Shown here: one piece after another, positions 48,700 to 60,923 of the stretch
How positions within the stretch are numbered: position 1 is the first letter of the stretch
Layout: every line of letters starts with the position of its first letter
From: Elymus sibiricus
Lineage: Eukaryota > Streptophyta > Magnoliopsida > Poales > Poaceae
Length of the DNA: 64,000 nt
Direction of reading: 5' to 3'
NCBI GenBank assembly: GCA_039707655.1
Contig: CM077667.1
Location: 417,985,409 to 418,049,408, forward strand
Program-made: the position numbers and the translations under genes
Notes under the pieces: generated by a model
The model's database searches: none
What the model was told of the DNA's origin: nothing
What the model saw: only the letters and a program-made list of their open reading frames with translations

Positions 48700-51571
48700 G
48701 CATCCCCAAGCTTAATTCCTGCTCGTCCTCGAGTAGGTAAATGATAAAAACAGATTTTTTTGATGTGACATGCTACCCATTATGTAATCTTTGGTATGTA
48801 TGCTCATTGAGAAATGATGAATTAACAAACAGCAACATAGTAATATTTATAAGTATAAGAAACAAAATAATTATTTTTTCAAATTATACGATCCTAAAAG
48901 AATGTTTTACCCCTATTCATCTTATTATATTAGCAAGGCATGACTCCATCTTCACCACATAGATACAAATGTTAAGCACCACGGTGTCCAAGTCAGGCAA
49001 TTGGATCGTACTTTTTCAATATGCATCAACTTTTTATTCTTCACGCAATACATGAGCGTGAACCATTGGACATAGCATATAGATGGAATAGAATATGGTG
49101 GTAGGTATCAAAGGGGTAAAAAGTGGAGAAGATAGTCTCGCGTCAACTAGGCGTACCAACGAGCTATGGAGATGCTCATCGATAGATATCAATGCGAGGA
49201 GTAGGGATTGCCATGCAAATGATGCACTAGAGCTATAAGTGTATGAAAGCTCAACTGAAGCTACGTGGGGTGTGCATCAAACTTGCTTGCTCATGAAGAC
49301 CTCAGGCATTTGAGGAAGCCCGTTATAGGAATATACAAGCCAAGTTTATTATATGAAAAGGTAATTCCCACTAGAATATGGAAGTGTCAACATAGGAGAC
49401 TCTCTATATGAAGAACATGGTGCCATTCTGAGGAACAAGTGTGGTAAAGGATAGTAGCAAAGTCCCTTCTCACTTTTCTCTCATTTTTTATCTGGTGGGC
49501 TTTTCTCCCTTTTTTTATGCCTCTCACATTTTGTCCTTTTTTTTATATGGTGGGCTCATTTGGCCTCCCCCATTTTTATTTCAATTTTCGCTCGGAGTCT
49601 CATCCCGACTTGTGGGGGAATCATAGTCTCCATCATCCTTTCCTCACATGGACAATGGTCTAATAACGATGATCATCACACTTTTATTTACTTACAACTC
49701 AACATGAAGAACTGATAGGAAGATATGACTCTGTATGAATGCCTCTGGCAGAGTATCAGGATGTGCAATGAGCTAATGTGACATGTATCAAAAATAATAT
49801 GAAGAACGGTTGCTTTGCCACAAATACTATGTCAGCTTTATACGATCATGCAAAGCATTATGATGATGAACAAACTAGTCATGTGAAGTGACGATGGAAT
49901 TTGCATGGCAATATATCTCGGAATGGCTATGGAAATACCATAATAGGTAGGTATGGTGGCTGTTTTGAGGAGGATATAATGAGGCTTATGTGCAACAGAG
50001 CGTATCATGTCACGGGGTTTGGATTCACCGGCGAATATTTGCACCGATCCTCGAGGTGAGAATGGGCTATGCACGGTATCGAAGAGGCTAGCAAATATGA
50101 GAAGGTGAAGATGCGTATGTCCATGGTGTCACATTAGTCATAAAGAACTCACATACTTATTGCAAAGTTTTATTAGTTTTATCACAAATCAAAGTACTCC
50201 TCGCATGCCCCGAGGGAGGAGGTTGGTAGGAGTTAACCATCGCGTGCCCCCGACTCAAAACAACACTAGGATTTTAACAAGGAATATAAATACTCACACA
50301 TCATCACCATGCCTCTTTAATTTTTAGATGAATAACAAGTTAACACCTCTTAATCTCGACACTTCTACGAATCAAAAAATTTGGATTCACACCTTTTTCA
50401 TATTACTACATCAATGTCATTAACCCAGAACTTATCTATATGTGCTACACAATGGTTTTGATTATCATTCATTGAATACCTAATATTCTTGGACTAGTCT
50501 TATGACCGATGCAAATTACCGTCACTATTACTCAGCTCTCAAACAAATATAAGTGAAGAACAAGAGCATATTATTTCTATAAAATCTACATGCCACCGTG
50601 CTCAAAAAGATATAATTGAAGTACTAGAGCAACTGCCTAGCTCAAAAGATATAAGTGAAGCACATAGAGTATTCTAGCAAATTATCATGAAAGTGTGTAT
50701 CTCTCAAATAGGTGTGTCCAGCAAATGATGATTGTGAAAAACTGAAAGTAAAAGCAAACAAAAGCAAACGACGCTCCAAGCAAAACACATATCATGTGAT
50801 GAATAAAAATATAGCTCCAAGTGACATACCGATGGATTGAGACGAAAGAGGGGATGCCTTCCGGGGCATCCCCAAGCTTAGACGCTTGAGTCTCCTTAGA
50901 ATTATACTTGGGGTGCCTTGGTCATCCCCAAGCTTGGGCTCTTACTACTCCTTATTCCGTAGCCCATCGTGATCACACCCAAAACTTGAAAACTTCAATC
51001 ACACAAAACTCAACAAAACTTCGTGAGATCCGTTAGTATAAGAAACATATTGCATACTTGAGGTACTGTGATAAATTGATCCAAATTCATTTTTGCATAA
51101 TAGGTACTGTATTCTAACTTCCCCATGGCTTACCCCCCCCCCCCCCGATATAGTCCATGGCATAATCAAAACAAGCAAATTATGCAAGCAAAACAGAATC
51201 TGTTTAAAACAGAACAGTCTGTAGCAATCTGTAAAGAGCCCATACTTCTGTAACTCTAAAAATTCTGAAAGATTAGGACAACATAAAGAATTTGTATAGA
51301 AATACTGTGTTAAAACTTCAGATCTCTCCAGTAAAAAATGAAAATTCCTGCACTGGAGTCAAAGTTTCTGTTTCAGATTCAGCATTGTTTCTACTCATCT
51401 TGTGAGTCATCCCAAAGGTTTTACTTGGCACAAACACTAATTAAAACATAAAAACATAATCATTACAGAGGCAACAATCATGTTATCACACAAAAACAGA
51501 AAGTATTGGGTTGTCTCCCAACAAGCTCTTTCTTTATAGCCATTAAGATAGGCTTGAGATTTCAATGATGC
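48700..51571 (-). other. Element H 3' non-coding internal region
   Basis: The polypurine tract is at 48700-48716. PPT-like hairpins lie at 50850-50873 and about 50907-50933. A 14-C run lies at 51133-51146. No ORF looks coding. It aligns with the same region of B over most of its length. Confidence 0.76.
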
Positions 51572-52180
51572 TCACATAATAGACAAGAATTGAAGCACAA
51601 AGAGAGCATCATAAAGCATGTGAAAAACACTTCTAAGTCTAAAATAATTCCTATGCATAGGAATTTTAAAGGAAAACAAATTCTCAATACAAGTGAAATC
51701 TAGAATATGCAAATAGAAAGAATGAAGCACTAATAATTTCAACACAAAGAGAGGTAATTGAGTAACATGCAAATTCTTATAACCATGTTTGCCTCTCGCA
51801 TTATATGTAGGATCATAATCAAACTCAACAATATAACTATCATAATATTGATCATTCTCCAAAGTAGTGGGATCATTATTACCTAAAGTTGACACTCTTC
51901 CAACCCCACTTTTAGCAATGTTACGAATAGCATACTCAATAATAGATTCAGCATGAAGGCTAGAATTATCAAGATCACAAGGAACATCATGATTATCACC
52001 CCAATCATGATCATTAGCACAATTGATATTCATAGAATTTATACTAGCAACATGGCAATCATGCTTTTCATTCAAGTAACTATCATGAATCACTTTATAA
52101 ATTTCTTTTAACACTTCATCACAATTTTTAGATTCATGATTTTCAAGCAAGACCTCATAAGGAAAGTCTAGTGCACTCAA
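51572..52180 (-). CDS. 202-codon ORF of element H (GFGxVxTL family, short form)
   Basis: This intact ORF starts MSALDFPYEVLLENHESKNC. An N-terminal block, LNEKHDCHVASINSMNINCA, matches the ORFs of C and S. One copy of the repeat is present as SGVGRVSTLGNNDPTTLEND. The C-terminal block YIVEFDYDP, LPLFVLKLLVLHSFYLHILD is shared with C (and more loosely with S). It lacks the zinc knuckle and basic block of the S protein. There is no enzyme motif and the function is unknown. It lies between the primer site region and the 3' non-coding part, the place of gag. Confidence 0.66.
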   Translation of the reverse strand: MSALDFPYEVLLENHESKNCDEVLKEIYKVIHDSYLNEKHDCHVASINSMNINCANDHDWGDNHDVPCDLDNSSLHAESIIEYAIRNIAKSGVGRVSTLGNNDPTTLENDQYYDSYIVEFDYDPTYNARGKHGYKNLHVTQLPLFVLKLLVLHSFYLHILDFTCIENLFSFKIPMHRNYFRLRSVFHMLYDALFVLQFLSIM

Positions 52181-52440
52181 CTCACTAGCAATTGGTTCAA
52201 CATAATCGGGTCTTTTGAAAAGATTAGCAAGTGGATGAGGATCCCTTTATCTTTATTTTTACATTTTACTTTTTGTTTGTGTGTGATAAAGATGAAGATG
52301 ACATAGCTAGGCAAGCAAGCAAATAGAAATATTTTTGTATTTTTGATTTTTATGAAACAAACTAAATATAACAGCAAATAAAAAGAAGAACAAGTGAATG
52401 AAATCTTGTGTGAAGTTACTTGATAGTTGGTGATGGTATT

Positions 52441-52457
52441 CCCCGGCAACGGCGCCC
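52441..52457 (-). other. Primer-binding site of element H
   Basis: The minus strand reads GGGCGCCGTTGCCGGGG, matching the common site except for the first base. It lies about 11 bp inside the 5' LTR. Confidence 0.85.
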
Positions 52458-52468
52458 GAAATCCTTCC

Positions 52469-54035
52469 TGATACTCGTGATGTGCGTTGGGTTTTCCGCG
52501 AAGAGGAACGGGTAATCGCAGCACCAAGTGGGTAAGTATTTCCCTCAGTTATGAAACCAAGGTTTATTGAACCAATAGGAATACCAATCCTCAACCGTCT
52601 TCATCGGCTGCACACAAAAGAACAAACAACTTGCGCCCAACGCCGGCAAGAGGGTTGTCATTCCCCTTGATCTCGTTATTTGCAAGCAAGTGAGTTGTGT
52701 AGATAATTGTAAAGTGCAAAATAAAATAAAAGGTAATAAATAACAGCAAGGTAATGATAGCGTTTGTGAATATATAAGTGAATAGACCCGGGGGCCGTAG
52801 AGTTCTCTAGTGGCATCTCTCATAAGCAAAGCATACGGTGGGTAAACAAATTACTGTTGGGCAAAAAGCGAATAATTATGCGATGTTCACGGCAATGCTC
52901 ATGTGTATATAGGCATCACGTCCATAATCAAATAGGCCGACTCCTTCCTACACCTACTACTATTACTCCACTTCAAGAGCGCTTCTATGCTTGCCTTTCT
53001 ACGTATTAAGTTCATGACAAACGGAGTAATGCTTGGAGAACAATGACATGATGTAGACAAAGTATACTCAATTAATATGAATAAACCCCATCGTTTTATC
53101 CATAGTAGCAACAATACAAAGACGCAACTTGTCCCCTTCTGTCACTGGGATATAGAAACTCGTCAGGTTGAACCTACTACAACACACCACTCCCACCGAA
53201 GAAATATCAATCTAGTTGGCCAAACTATCTCAATAGATCGGAGAGCATTACGAAGCTATGATGATCATGCAAATAAGAATCATAGTAATCAGGTTTGACT
53301 CAAATACTTTTCATGAATAATCTGAACATAAACTCACAATTCATCGGATCCCAACAAACACACCATACAAAGGGATTACATCGGATAGATCAAGGCAAAG
53401 ATGCGATGAACTTTGTATTGAAGATCAAGAGAGAGAGAGAGATAGCCATCTAGGTACTACCTACGGACCCGTAGGTCTGTGGTGAACTACTCACACATCA
53501 TGGTGAGGGCAGCAAGGTTGATGAAGAGGCCCTCCGTGATCGATCTCCCCTCCGGCAGGGTGCCGAAACGGAGGTGTCGATGGCCTCCCGTCGGAACAGA
53601 GACTTGCGGCGGCGGAAAAGTGTTTCGGGAGCGCTTCTAATGTTTCTAGGGTAGATTTGAATTTATTGGCCAAAGAACGACATCGGGAGGCGCTCCAGGG
53701 GGCCACCACATATTTGGCCGCGCCCCCCTAGGGGGCGCGGCTGGATATGTGGTGGGCCCCTGGTGCATCTCCTGGCCCTCCTCCGAAGCTTCTAGGTCTT
53801 GCATTGGTCCAGAAAAAATCACCAAAAAGTTTCGTGTTAATTGGACTCCGTTTAGTATTGTAACTCCGAAAAGGCAAAAACACGCAGAAAACGGGAACTG
53901 GCACTGGGCACTGGGTTAATAGGTAAGTGCTTAAAAATATTATAAATTGGTAAATAAATACCCAAAAAGTATCCTAGAATGATAATATGTCAGCATGGAA
54001 CAATCAAAAATTATAGATACGTTGGAGACGTATCA
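52469..54035 (-). repeat. Element H 5' LTR
   Basis: It matches 47136-48699, starting TGATACTCGTGATG. The U3 hairpin is at about 53695-53766. The TATA element has changed to ATTTATT near 53661. Confidence 0.93.
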
Positions 54036-54044
54036 CCTCCTCTG

Positions 54045-54887
54045 CTAAACGAATAGCCTCCACTGCAGCTTTGTATTCCGCACCTCTTCCTGAAGAACAT
54101 AGTAACGCTGTCGAGCTTGAAAATCTAAGAGGGCAGGTGCAGGCAAAGTGACAGACACAGGCGTATATTTCCCAAATATTAAATTATACTCATAACCCCT
54201 AGCACGGTTTACAATATACTCATGAGAACGCATAGCTTCGAAATCTAAATATCTATGAGGCAAGATAGGATCATTGGGTTGAGGCGGCACTCTCAGTTTT
54301 GCAGCTACGCGAGAGGCATAAATTCCTCCATACAAATCACCATTGCTAGAGTTAGAATTCAACCTTCGGGCAACAATTGCACCAAGGTTATAGTGTTGTT
54401 CACCAGTTACAGCAGTGTGATTAAGGCTTAAATCAGGGGCACATAAGGCACTACAATCGTGTTTCCCTACTACGCATTTCCCATTAAATAGTGCAATGTA
54501 ACGAATAGAGGGAAACTGTATGCTTTTAATTCTTGCCTGTGTTACTTCCCTATCTTCTCCAACGCAGAGACTCTCGAGAAACATATTATAATCAGTTTTT
54601 GAAGGTTTCTCGGTCGAACCCCAAAGTGGAAGTTTGCAAGCAATAGAGAAATCTTCTAGAGTCATGCTAAAGGATTTATCATAAAGTTTAAATAACACTA
54701 TAGAAGCATGTGATTGATAGCGAAATCCTTGCGTGAATGTACGGGAAAGGTCATAGTGTTGGACACACTTATCTGTGAGGAAATCGATGAGGCCGGTATT
54801 ATCAATGAATCGGTCAAATTCATCCTTAATGCCTGCACCTATCATGAAATCTTCACTTGGCCATCGACATGATTTGGCGTCAGCCAT
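54045..54887 (-). CDS. 280-codon 3' ORF of element G, possible ATHILA ORF-1-like
   Basis: This intact ORF begins MADAKSCRWPSEDFMIGAGI and lies downstream of protease, near the 3' LTR. Segments such as SFSMTLEDFSIACKLPLWGS, RYIALFNGKCVVGKHDCSAL and GAIVARRLNSNSSNGDLYGG resemble the extra ORF found in Athila/Tat-type plant elements, which I recall as an ATHILA ORF-1 type family; this needs a profile search. No membrane segment of an envelope protein is obvious. A short distance past its stop is the TSD of H, so H did not break it. It is retained although all RT and integrase sequence is gone. Function unknown. Confidence 0.68.
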   Translation of the reverse strand: MADAKSCRWPSEDFMIGAGIKDEFDRFIDNTGLIDFLTDKCVQHYDLSRTFTQGFRYQSHASIVLFKLYDKSFSMTLEDFSIACKLPLWGSTEKPSKTDYNMFLESLCVGEDREVTQARIKSIQFPSIRYIALFNGKCVVGKHDCSALCAPDLSLNHTAVTGEQHYNLGAIVARRLNSNSSNGDLYGGIYASRVAAKLRVPPQPNDPILPHRYLDFEAMRSHEYIVNRARGYEYNLIFGKYTPVSVTLPAPALLDFQARQRYYVLQEEVRNTKLQWRLFV

Positions 54888-55912
54888 AACTATCTGGTTG
54901 TCTCGAGGTTCAATGTAAGCTTGTCATACTGAATTCCCACTAGATGACTCACCCGCGGTGAGTCTCCTTGAGGAGCTCCTCCTAAAGAAACTCATCTTCC
55001 CAAGCTCAAATTTCTGAAATTTTTGAGCCACAAATTCATGTCAATAAAACTACTTGGAACTAAAAGAATTCAACATGAACCTGGGATGAAGTTTTATTGT
55101 CAATCAACTACTCATGGATGGAACTAAAAGAATTCAACATGAACCTGGGATGAAGTTTTATCGGTCAAATTCATGTCAATCAACCTAGAGGCCATGTCAT
55201 AGCAACTACTCATATGGATGCCTAGAGGCCATATCAAGCATTCATACTACTTGGAACTAAAAGAATTCAACATGTAAGCCCATTTTCTGTAGCACCAATT
55301 GCAGCACATTTTGCAAAATATAAACCACTAAAACAAAAACTAATTGGAGGAGTGGAGGAGTCACGTACCAAGGAACAATTCCTCAAAACAGTTTCAGAAA
55401 CGGAGTTCCGAGCAAAGAGATCGAAAATTTCAGCTTCTAGGGGAAGAACACGGGAGAGAGATGGATAGGCAATTTTTGTTGTAGGTAGGAGAAAGAGTGG
55501 GCTGAAGGGATAAGGCAGGGGGGCCCTATGGGCCCCACAAGCCATTAGGGCATGGCCCAAGGGGAGCGCGCCCTGTTGGCTTGTGCCCCAAGAGTGCAGT
55601 CCCCTGCTGTAATTTTTATGCCAAAAATTCTTATTTATTCCAGAAAAATTCATGTTAAAATTTTGTGGCAATCTGAGATTTTTTATTTTCGGGCATTTTT
55701 CTACGCACGGGAAAAATAGAAAAACGGAAAATCATGCTAATTTTATTTAATATAAACTGAAAATAACAAAGGATAAAATTTTGATACAGAGAGTTGTGAA
55801 TACTAAATTCATCAATCACATGCCTTCCGAAAAGGATCCATTAGTAAGGTTGATCAAGTCTTATTAACAACCGTTTCCGGTTAACATGCAACCGAAGAAT
55901 TTTCGTATATCA
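54888..55912 (-). other. Element G spacer where RT, RNase H and integrase are missing
   Basis: This is about 1 kb without a convincing ORF. A segment repeated at about 55036-55270 (AACTAAAAGAATTCAACATG occurs three times) suggests local duplication. The part at 55500-55600 has a hairpin-like CAAGCCATTAGGGC...GCCCTGTTGGCTTG, resembling an LTR U3 hairpin. Confidence 0.65.
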
Positions 55913-58685
55913 CTAGGTTACCTCAATGGGGATTTGCATCTCCCCAACAATAAGATTATAATATTTATTCTTGACACTAGGTAGAGGAATTGCAAAACTT
56001 CCAATGATAATCGTGGGAGTAGTCTCAATGACATTAATATTATTAACCAAAGTTTGCTTCTTGGGAAAACAAACGGTATGTTGCTTGCCATTGACGTGAA
56101 CGGTAACCTTGCTTTTATTGCAATCAATAACAGCCCCTGCACTGTTTAGAAAGGGTCTACCAAGGATGATCGACATATTGTCGTCCTCGGGCATATCAAG
56201 AATAACAAAGTCCGTCAAGATAGTAACATTTGCAACCACAACAGGAACGTCCTCGCAAATTGCAATAGGTAAAGCAGTGGATTTATCAGCCATTTGCAAG
56301 GATATCTCAGTGGGTGCAAGTTTACTCAAATCAAGTCTTTTATAAAGGGAGAAAGGCATAACACTAACACCGGCCCCTAAATCACATAGAGCAATTTTAA
56401 CATAATTTCTTTTAATAGAGCAAGGTATTGTGGGTATGGCAGGATTTCCTAGCTTCTTAGGTATTCCTCCATCAAAAGAATAATTGGCAAGCATAGTAGC
56501 AATTTCAGTTTCAGGTATTTTCCTTTTGTTGGTAATAATGTCTTTCATATGCTTAGCATAGGGGGGCATTTTCAGTATATCATTCAAACGAGTACGCAAA
56601 AGGGCAGGTCTAATCATTTCAACAAAGCACTCAAAATCTTCATCGTCCTTACTCTTAGAAGACTTACGAGGGAATGGCATGGGTCTTTGAACCCATGGCT
56701 CTCTTTCCTTCCTGTGTTTTCTAGCAACAAAGTCTCTCTGATCATAACGTTTATTTTTAGGAGGTGGGTTATCAAGATCCTCGGCAGGTTCTATTTCTAC
56801 ATCGTTATCATGTTCTTTTATTACTATCTGGTGGAGCATCTACTTGCACAGTATTATCATCATCCTCCTTTTCAATATCACTAGGTGCATGTTCACTACG
56901 AGACTGGGTTTCAGCATCAAAAATAGAAACATCATTATGGTTCTCAGTAGGTGCTTTTGTAATAGGTTCACTAGGAGCATGCAAGTTCCTATCATTTTTC
57001 TTTTTCTTTTTCTTATTATTAGAGGAACTAGGTGCATCAACATTAATTTTTTGAGAATCATGTTCTATTCTTTTAGGATGACCTTTCGGATAGAGAGGTT
57101 CTTGGGTCATACGACCTCCCCTAGTCATTACTCTAATAGCATGCTCATTTATATTAGTATTCATTTCAGCAAGCAAATCATTTTGTGACTTAGTAACTTG
57201 GACTAGTTGGGTGTGAACCATAGAAGCATGTTTACCTAGACCTTTTACATCATTAGCAATTCTAAACATCAAGTCACTTAAGCGGTCTATCATCATAGCA
57301 TTACGTCTCAATTGATCTTTAACATAGTTATTGAAGTGTTCTTGCTTAACAACGTAATTGTCATATTCATCCATGCATTGTTCAGGAGTCTTAGTGTAAG
57401 GTATATCATTTTCACTAAAGGAACGGAGAGAGTTTACCTCTACTACCTGTGTCAGGGTATCAAGTCCATGTATTTCTTCAATAGGTGGTAGTTTCTTGAT
57501 ATCCTCAATTTTAATACATTTCTCCTTCATAGATATTTTTGCTTCTTGCATATCTTCAGGGTTGAGGAATAGAATACCCCTCTTCTTTTGAATAGGTTCC
57601 GGAGGTGGTTCAGGAAGTGTCCAATCATCGGCATTTTGCAATATGTTATTCAATAATTCTTCAGCTTGACTGACAGTCCTTTCCCTAAAAACACAACCAG
57701 CACAACTATCTAGGAAGTCCCTAGAAGCATCGGTTAGTCCATTATAAAAGATATCAAGAATTTATTTTTTCTTAAGAGGCCAATCAGGCAAAGCTCTAAG
57801 TAACCGGAGAAGCCTCCCCCCAAGCTTGAGGGAGATTCTCTTCTTCAATTTGCACAAAGTTAAATATTTCCTGTAAGGCAGCTTGTTTCTTATGAGCAGG
57901 AAAATATTTCACATAAAAACAATGGAGCATATCCTAGGGACTACGCATACAACCAGGTGCAAGAGAAAGGAACCATTCCTTGGCCTCACCTTTTAGCAAG
58001 AAAGGAAAAAAAGCTTAAGGATATAATAGTAGTGTATCTTTTCATCATTGGTAAACAGAGCAGCAATATCATTTAATTTCATAAGGTGTTCAACAACAGT
58101 TTCATTCTCATAACCATGGAAAGGATCAGACTCTACTATAGGAATTAACTCAGGGTCCACAGAGAACTCATAATCCTTATCAGTAACAAATATAGGTGAA
58201 CTAGCAAATTTAGGATCATATTTCATTTTCCCCATCATAGATTTTTCTTTTAATTTGCATAGCAGTTTCTTCAAATCATCTCTATTTTCACAAGCAAATA
58301 AATCACTAGATGCTTCCTTATCCATGACATAACCTTTAGGTACATGAGGCAATTCATATCTATTAGGAGAGCGAGGTGTAACAGGTGATTCAAAGTCCTC
58401 ATCAGTTTCAGCATTTTCAAGTTCTCTAGCTTTAGCAATATGAGCATTAAGTAATTCATTCAGTGGCACAGTTTTAGTTTCAACATGTGTAGCAATAGTA
58501 TCATCATTAATTTCAGAAGTAGCATCATCAAATTCATGTGACATATCAGGACGATCAACAGGCGGTGGTGTAACAAGCTGATTCAAAATAGTAGGTGAAT
58601 CAAAAGCAGAGCTAGATGGAAGTTCCTTACCTGCTCTCGTATGAGAGGGGATGATCTTAGTTCGATTATCCTTCAGATTCTTCAT
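55913..58685 (-). pseudogene. Element G gag-protease, broken
   Basis: It starts at ATG 58685 (MKNLKDNRTKIIPSHTRAG) and follows the A gag closely. The capsid-like part (DPFHGYENETVVEHLMKLND) breaks off at 57993. The next piece, 57653-56808, holds the linker (LPPIEEIHGLDTL). The last piece, 56839-55913, holds the retropepsin-like domain with an intact CDLGAGVSVMP active site and SIILGRPFLNSAGAVIDC. It ends at a natural stop after GEMQIPIEVT. At least two frame breaks separate the pieces. There is no reverse transcriptase after protease, unlike a normal Ty3 gag-pol. Confidence 0.88.
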
Positions 58686-58732
58686 TTTGGCAATTGGATA
58701 TCCTCAAGTTAACACAATAAATAGAGCTATGC

Positions 58733-58750
58733 TCCCCGGCAACGGTGCCA
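58733..58750 (-). other. Primer-binding site of element G
   Basis: The minus strand reads TGGCACCGTTGCCGGGGA, one base from the common site, 11 bp inside the 5' LTR. Confidence 0.88.
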
Positions 58751-58761
58751 GAAAAAGGTCT

Positions 58762-60160
58762 TGATAACCCACAAGTATAGGGGATCGTGACAGTCTTCAC
58801 GGCTAGTATTTCACCCTAATTTATTGATTCAACACAAGGGGAGCCAAAGAATATTTATTGTCCTTGACAGTTGACTAGTTGAGTTGTCAATTCAACCGCA
58901 CCTGGGATATCTCTCCGCAGCAAAGATTTAGTAGCACGGCAAATAGTAGTAGCAAAACTAACAGTAGTAGTGATGGCAGCAATTTTGTAGCAGTTGTGAT
59001 AGTAGCAGTAGCAATAGTAACTTAGCAAGATTCAGTATATGTAAAGCGTAGGCACGTGGATCAGTGATGGATAATGATTTAGATGACATTGATCATGTAA
59101 CAGTTACACGCTAGTGCGACACAGAACTAGCTCCAATTCATCAATATAATGTAGGCATGTATTCCGTATATAGTCATACATGCTTGCGATAAGAACTTGC
59201 ATGACATCTTTTGTCCTACCCTCCTGTGGTAGCGGGGTCCTAATGGAAACTAAGGGATATTAAGGCCTCCTTTTAATAGAGAACCGGAACAAAGCATTAA
59301 CACATGGTGAATACATGAACTCCTCAAACTACGGCAATCACCGGAAAGAATCCCAATTATTGTCACCATGGGGTATGCGGATCAAGACACATATAGTGCA
59401 TACAACTTGCAAGATAGGATCCAAATCAATCTTATATTCAGAGAAAATATAATATGTTCAGATCCGAAATCATGGCACTCGGGCCCTAGTGACAAGCGTT
59501 AAGCATAGCAAAGTCATAACAACATCAATCTCAGAACATAGTGGATACTAGGGATCAAGCCCTATCAAACTTAACTCAATTACATGATCAATCTCATCCA
59601 ATCCCACCACCGTCCAGCAAGCCTACAAAGGAATTACTCACTCTCGGTGGTGAGCATCATGGTGGTGTTGATGGAGAAGGGTTGGTGATGACGACGACGA
59701 CGATTTCCCCTCTCCGAAGCCCCAAACGGACTCCAGACCAGCCCTCCCGAGGAAGAATAGGAGGTGGCAGCGGCTCCGTCTCGTGAAACGCGATGAAAAC
59801 TTATTTCTGATTTTTTTCTCCAAAGATGTGATTTTATAGGACTGGAATCAGGGTCGGAGGGGCCACGTGGGCCGCACAAGCCATAAGGGCGCAGCCTAGG
59901 GGGCGTGCCCTGTTGGCTTGTGCCCACAGGTGGCCTCCCTCCGGCAGGTCTTTGCTCCATAATTCATTATAATTCCCAGAAAAAATCCACAAAAAGTTTC
60001 GTCCAATTCCGAGAACTTTTATTTCTGCACAAAAAATAACACCAAGGTAGTTCTGCTGAAAACATCGTCAGTCCGGGTTAGTTCCATTCAAATCATGCAG
60101 ATTAGAGGTCAAAACCAGAGCAAAAGTGTTTGGAAAAGTAGATACGTTGGAGACATATCA
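58762..60160 (-). repeat. Element G 5' LTR
   Basis: It matches 45466-46859. The outer end reads GGAGACATATCA. The U3 hairpin is at about 59874-59922 and the TATA region at 59831-59839. Confidence 0.93.
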
Positions 60161-60165
60161 ATCCC

Positions 60166-60923
60166 CAAGCTTAGGGTCTTGTCGCTCCTTATTCCTTCAT
60201 CCAACGTTGTCTCACCCAAAACTTGAATACTTCAGCACACAAAACTCAACAAAACCTCGTGAGGTCCGTTAGTATAATAGACATATCAAATACTTTAGGT
60301 ACTTTTGTAAATTGATTCATATTCTATTGTTGCATAATAGATACTGCATTCCAACTTCTCTATGGCTTATACCCCCGCGATACAATCCATAGCATCATCA
60401 ACACAAGCAAACTATCCAAGCAAAAACAGAATCTGTCGAAAACAAAACAATCTGTGGTGATCTGTACTAAAACCATACATATGTAACTCCTAAAATTATG
60501 AAAAATTAAGAAAACTTGGAAAATTTGTATACCAATACTGTGTAAAAAATTCAGATAAAAAAGATGTTCCAGTAAAATCAGAGCAATTTTGCACTGGGTG
60601 TAAAAGATTCTGTTTTTGCACAGCATCAATTCTACTATCGGCCAAATCATCCTAAAGGTTTTACTTGGCACAAACACTAATATAAACACAAAAACACTAC
60701 CATAACAGTAGCAATGAAAGTGTAAACTCAAAATAACAGAAAGTATTGGGTTGTCTCACAACAAGCTCTTTCTTTATAGCCATTAATATATGTTTGAATT
60801 TTTAGCCAGGCTCACATAAAAGATAATAATTGAAGCACAAAGAGAGCATAATATAGCATGTGACAAACTCATTTAAGTCTAACATAGTTCCTATGCTTAG
60901 GCATTTTATAGGAAAACAAATTA
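60166..60923 (-). other. Element C internal region, 5' non-coding part
   Basis: It resumes after G at CAAGCTTA, completing the PPT-like motif cut at 45465. It is AT-rich with no convincing ORF and aligns with 50940-51570 in H. Confidence 0.77.

Larger units (their letters stand above)
47136..54035 (-). mobile_element. Element H: non-autonomous Sabrina-like element
   Basis: H is a minus-strand element of 6900 bp with TSD CCTCC at 47131-47135 and 54036-54040. Its LTRs are 47136-48699 (first dinucleotide TA instead of TG) and 52469-54035. One 202-codon ORF (51572-52180) is present and no pol domains are. It is inserted in G just past the stop of the G 3' ORF. The solo LTR at 2575-4163 belongs to the same family. 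Confidence 0.94.
45466..60160 (-). mobile_element. Element G: WHAM-like element with gag-protease only
   Basis: G is a minus-strand element with TSD ATCCC at 45461-45465 and 60161-60165. Its LTRs are 45466-46859 (1394 bp) and 58762-60160 (1399 bp). Its internal region contains gag-protease (55913-58685) and a 3' ORF (54045-54887) and is interrupted by H. Only about 1 kb separates protease from the 3' ORF, so there is no room for reverse transcriptase, RNase H and integrase. It is the same family as A. Confidence 0.93.

Noticed and set aside
8402..50935. Possible CRISPR-like or satellite array from the spaced AAGCTTGGGGATGC motifs
   Set aside because: The copies are few, irregularly spaced and spread over separate elements, so they are shared ancestry rather than an array.
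51133..51146. Poly-C runs here and at 7129-7140 as possible assembly gaps or structural signals
   Set aside because: They occur at homologous AT-rich spacer sites as simple homopolymers; length may also be uncertain from sequencing.
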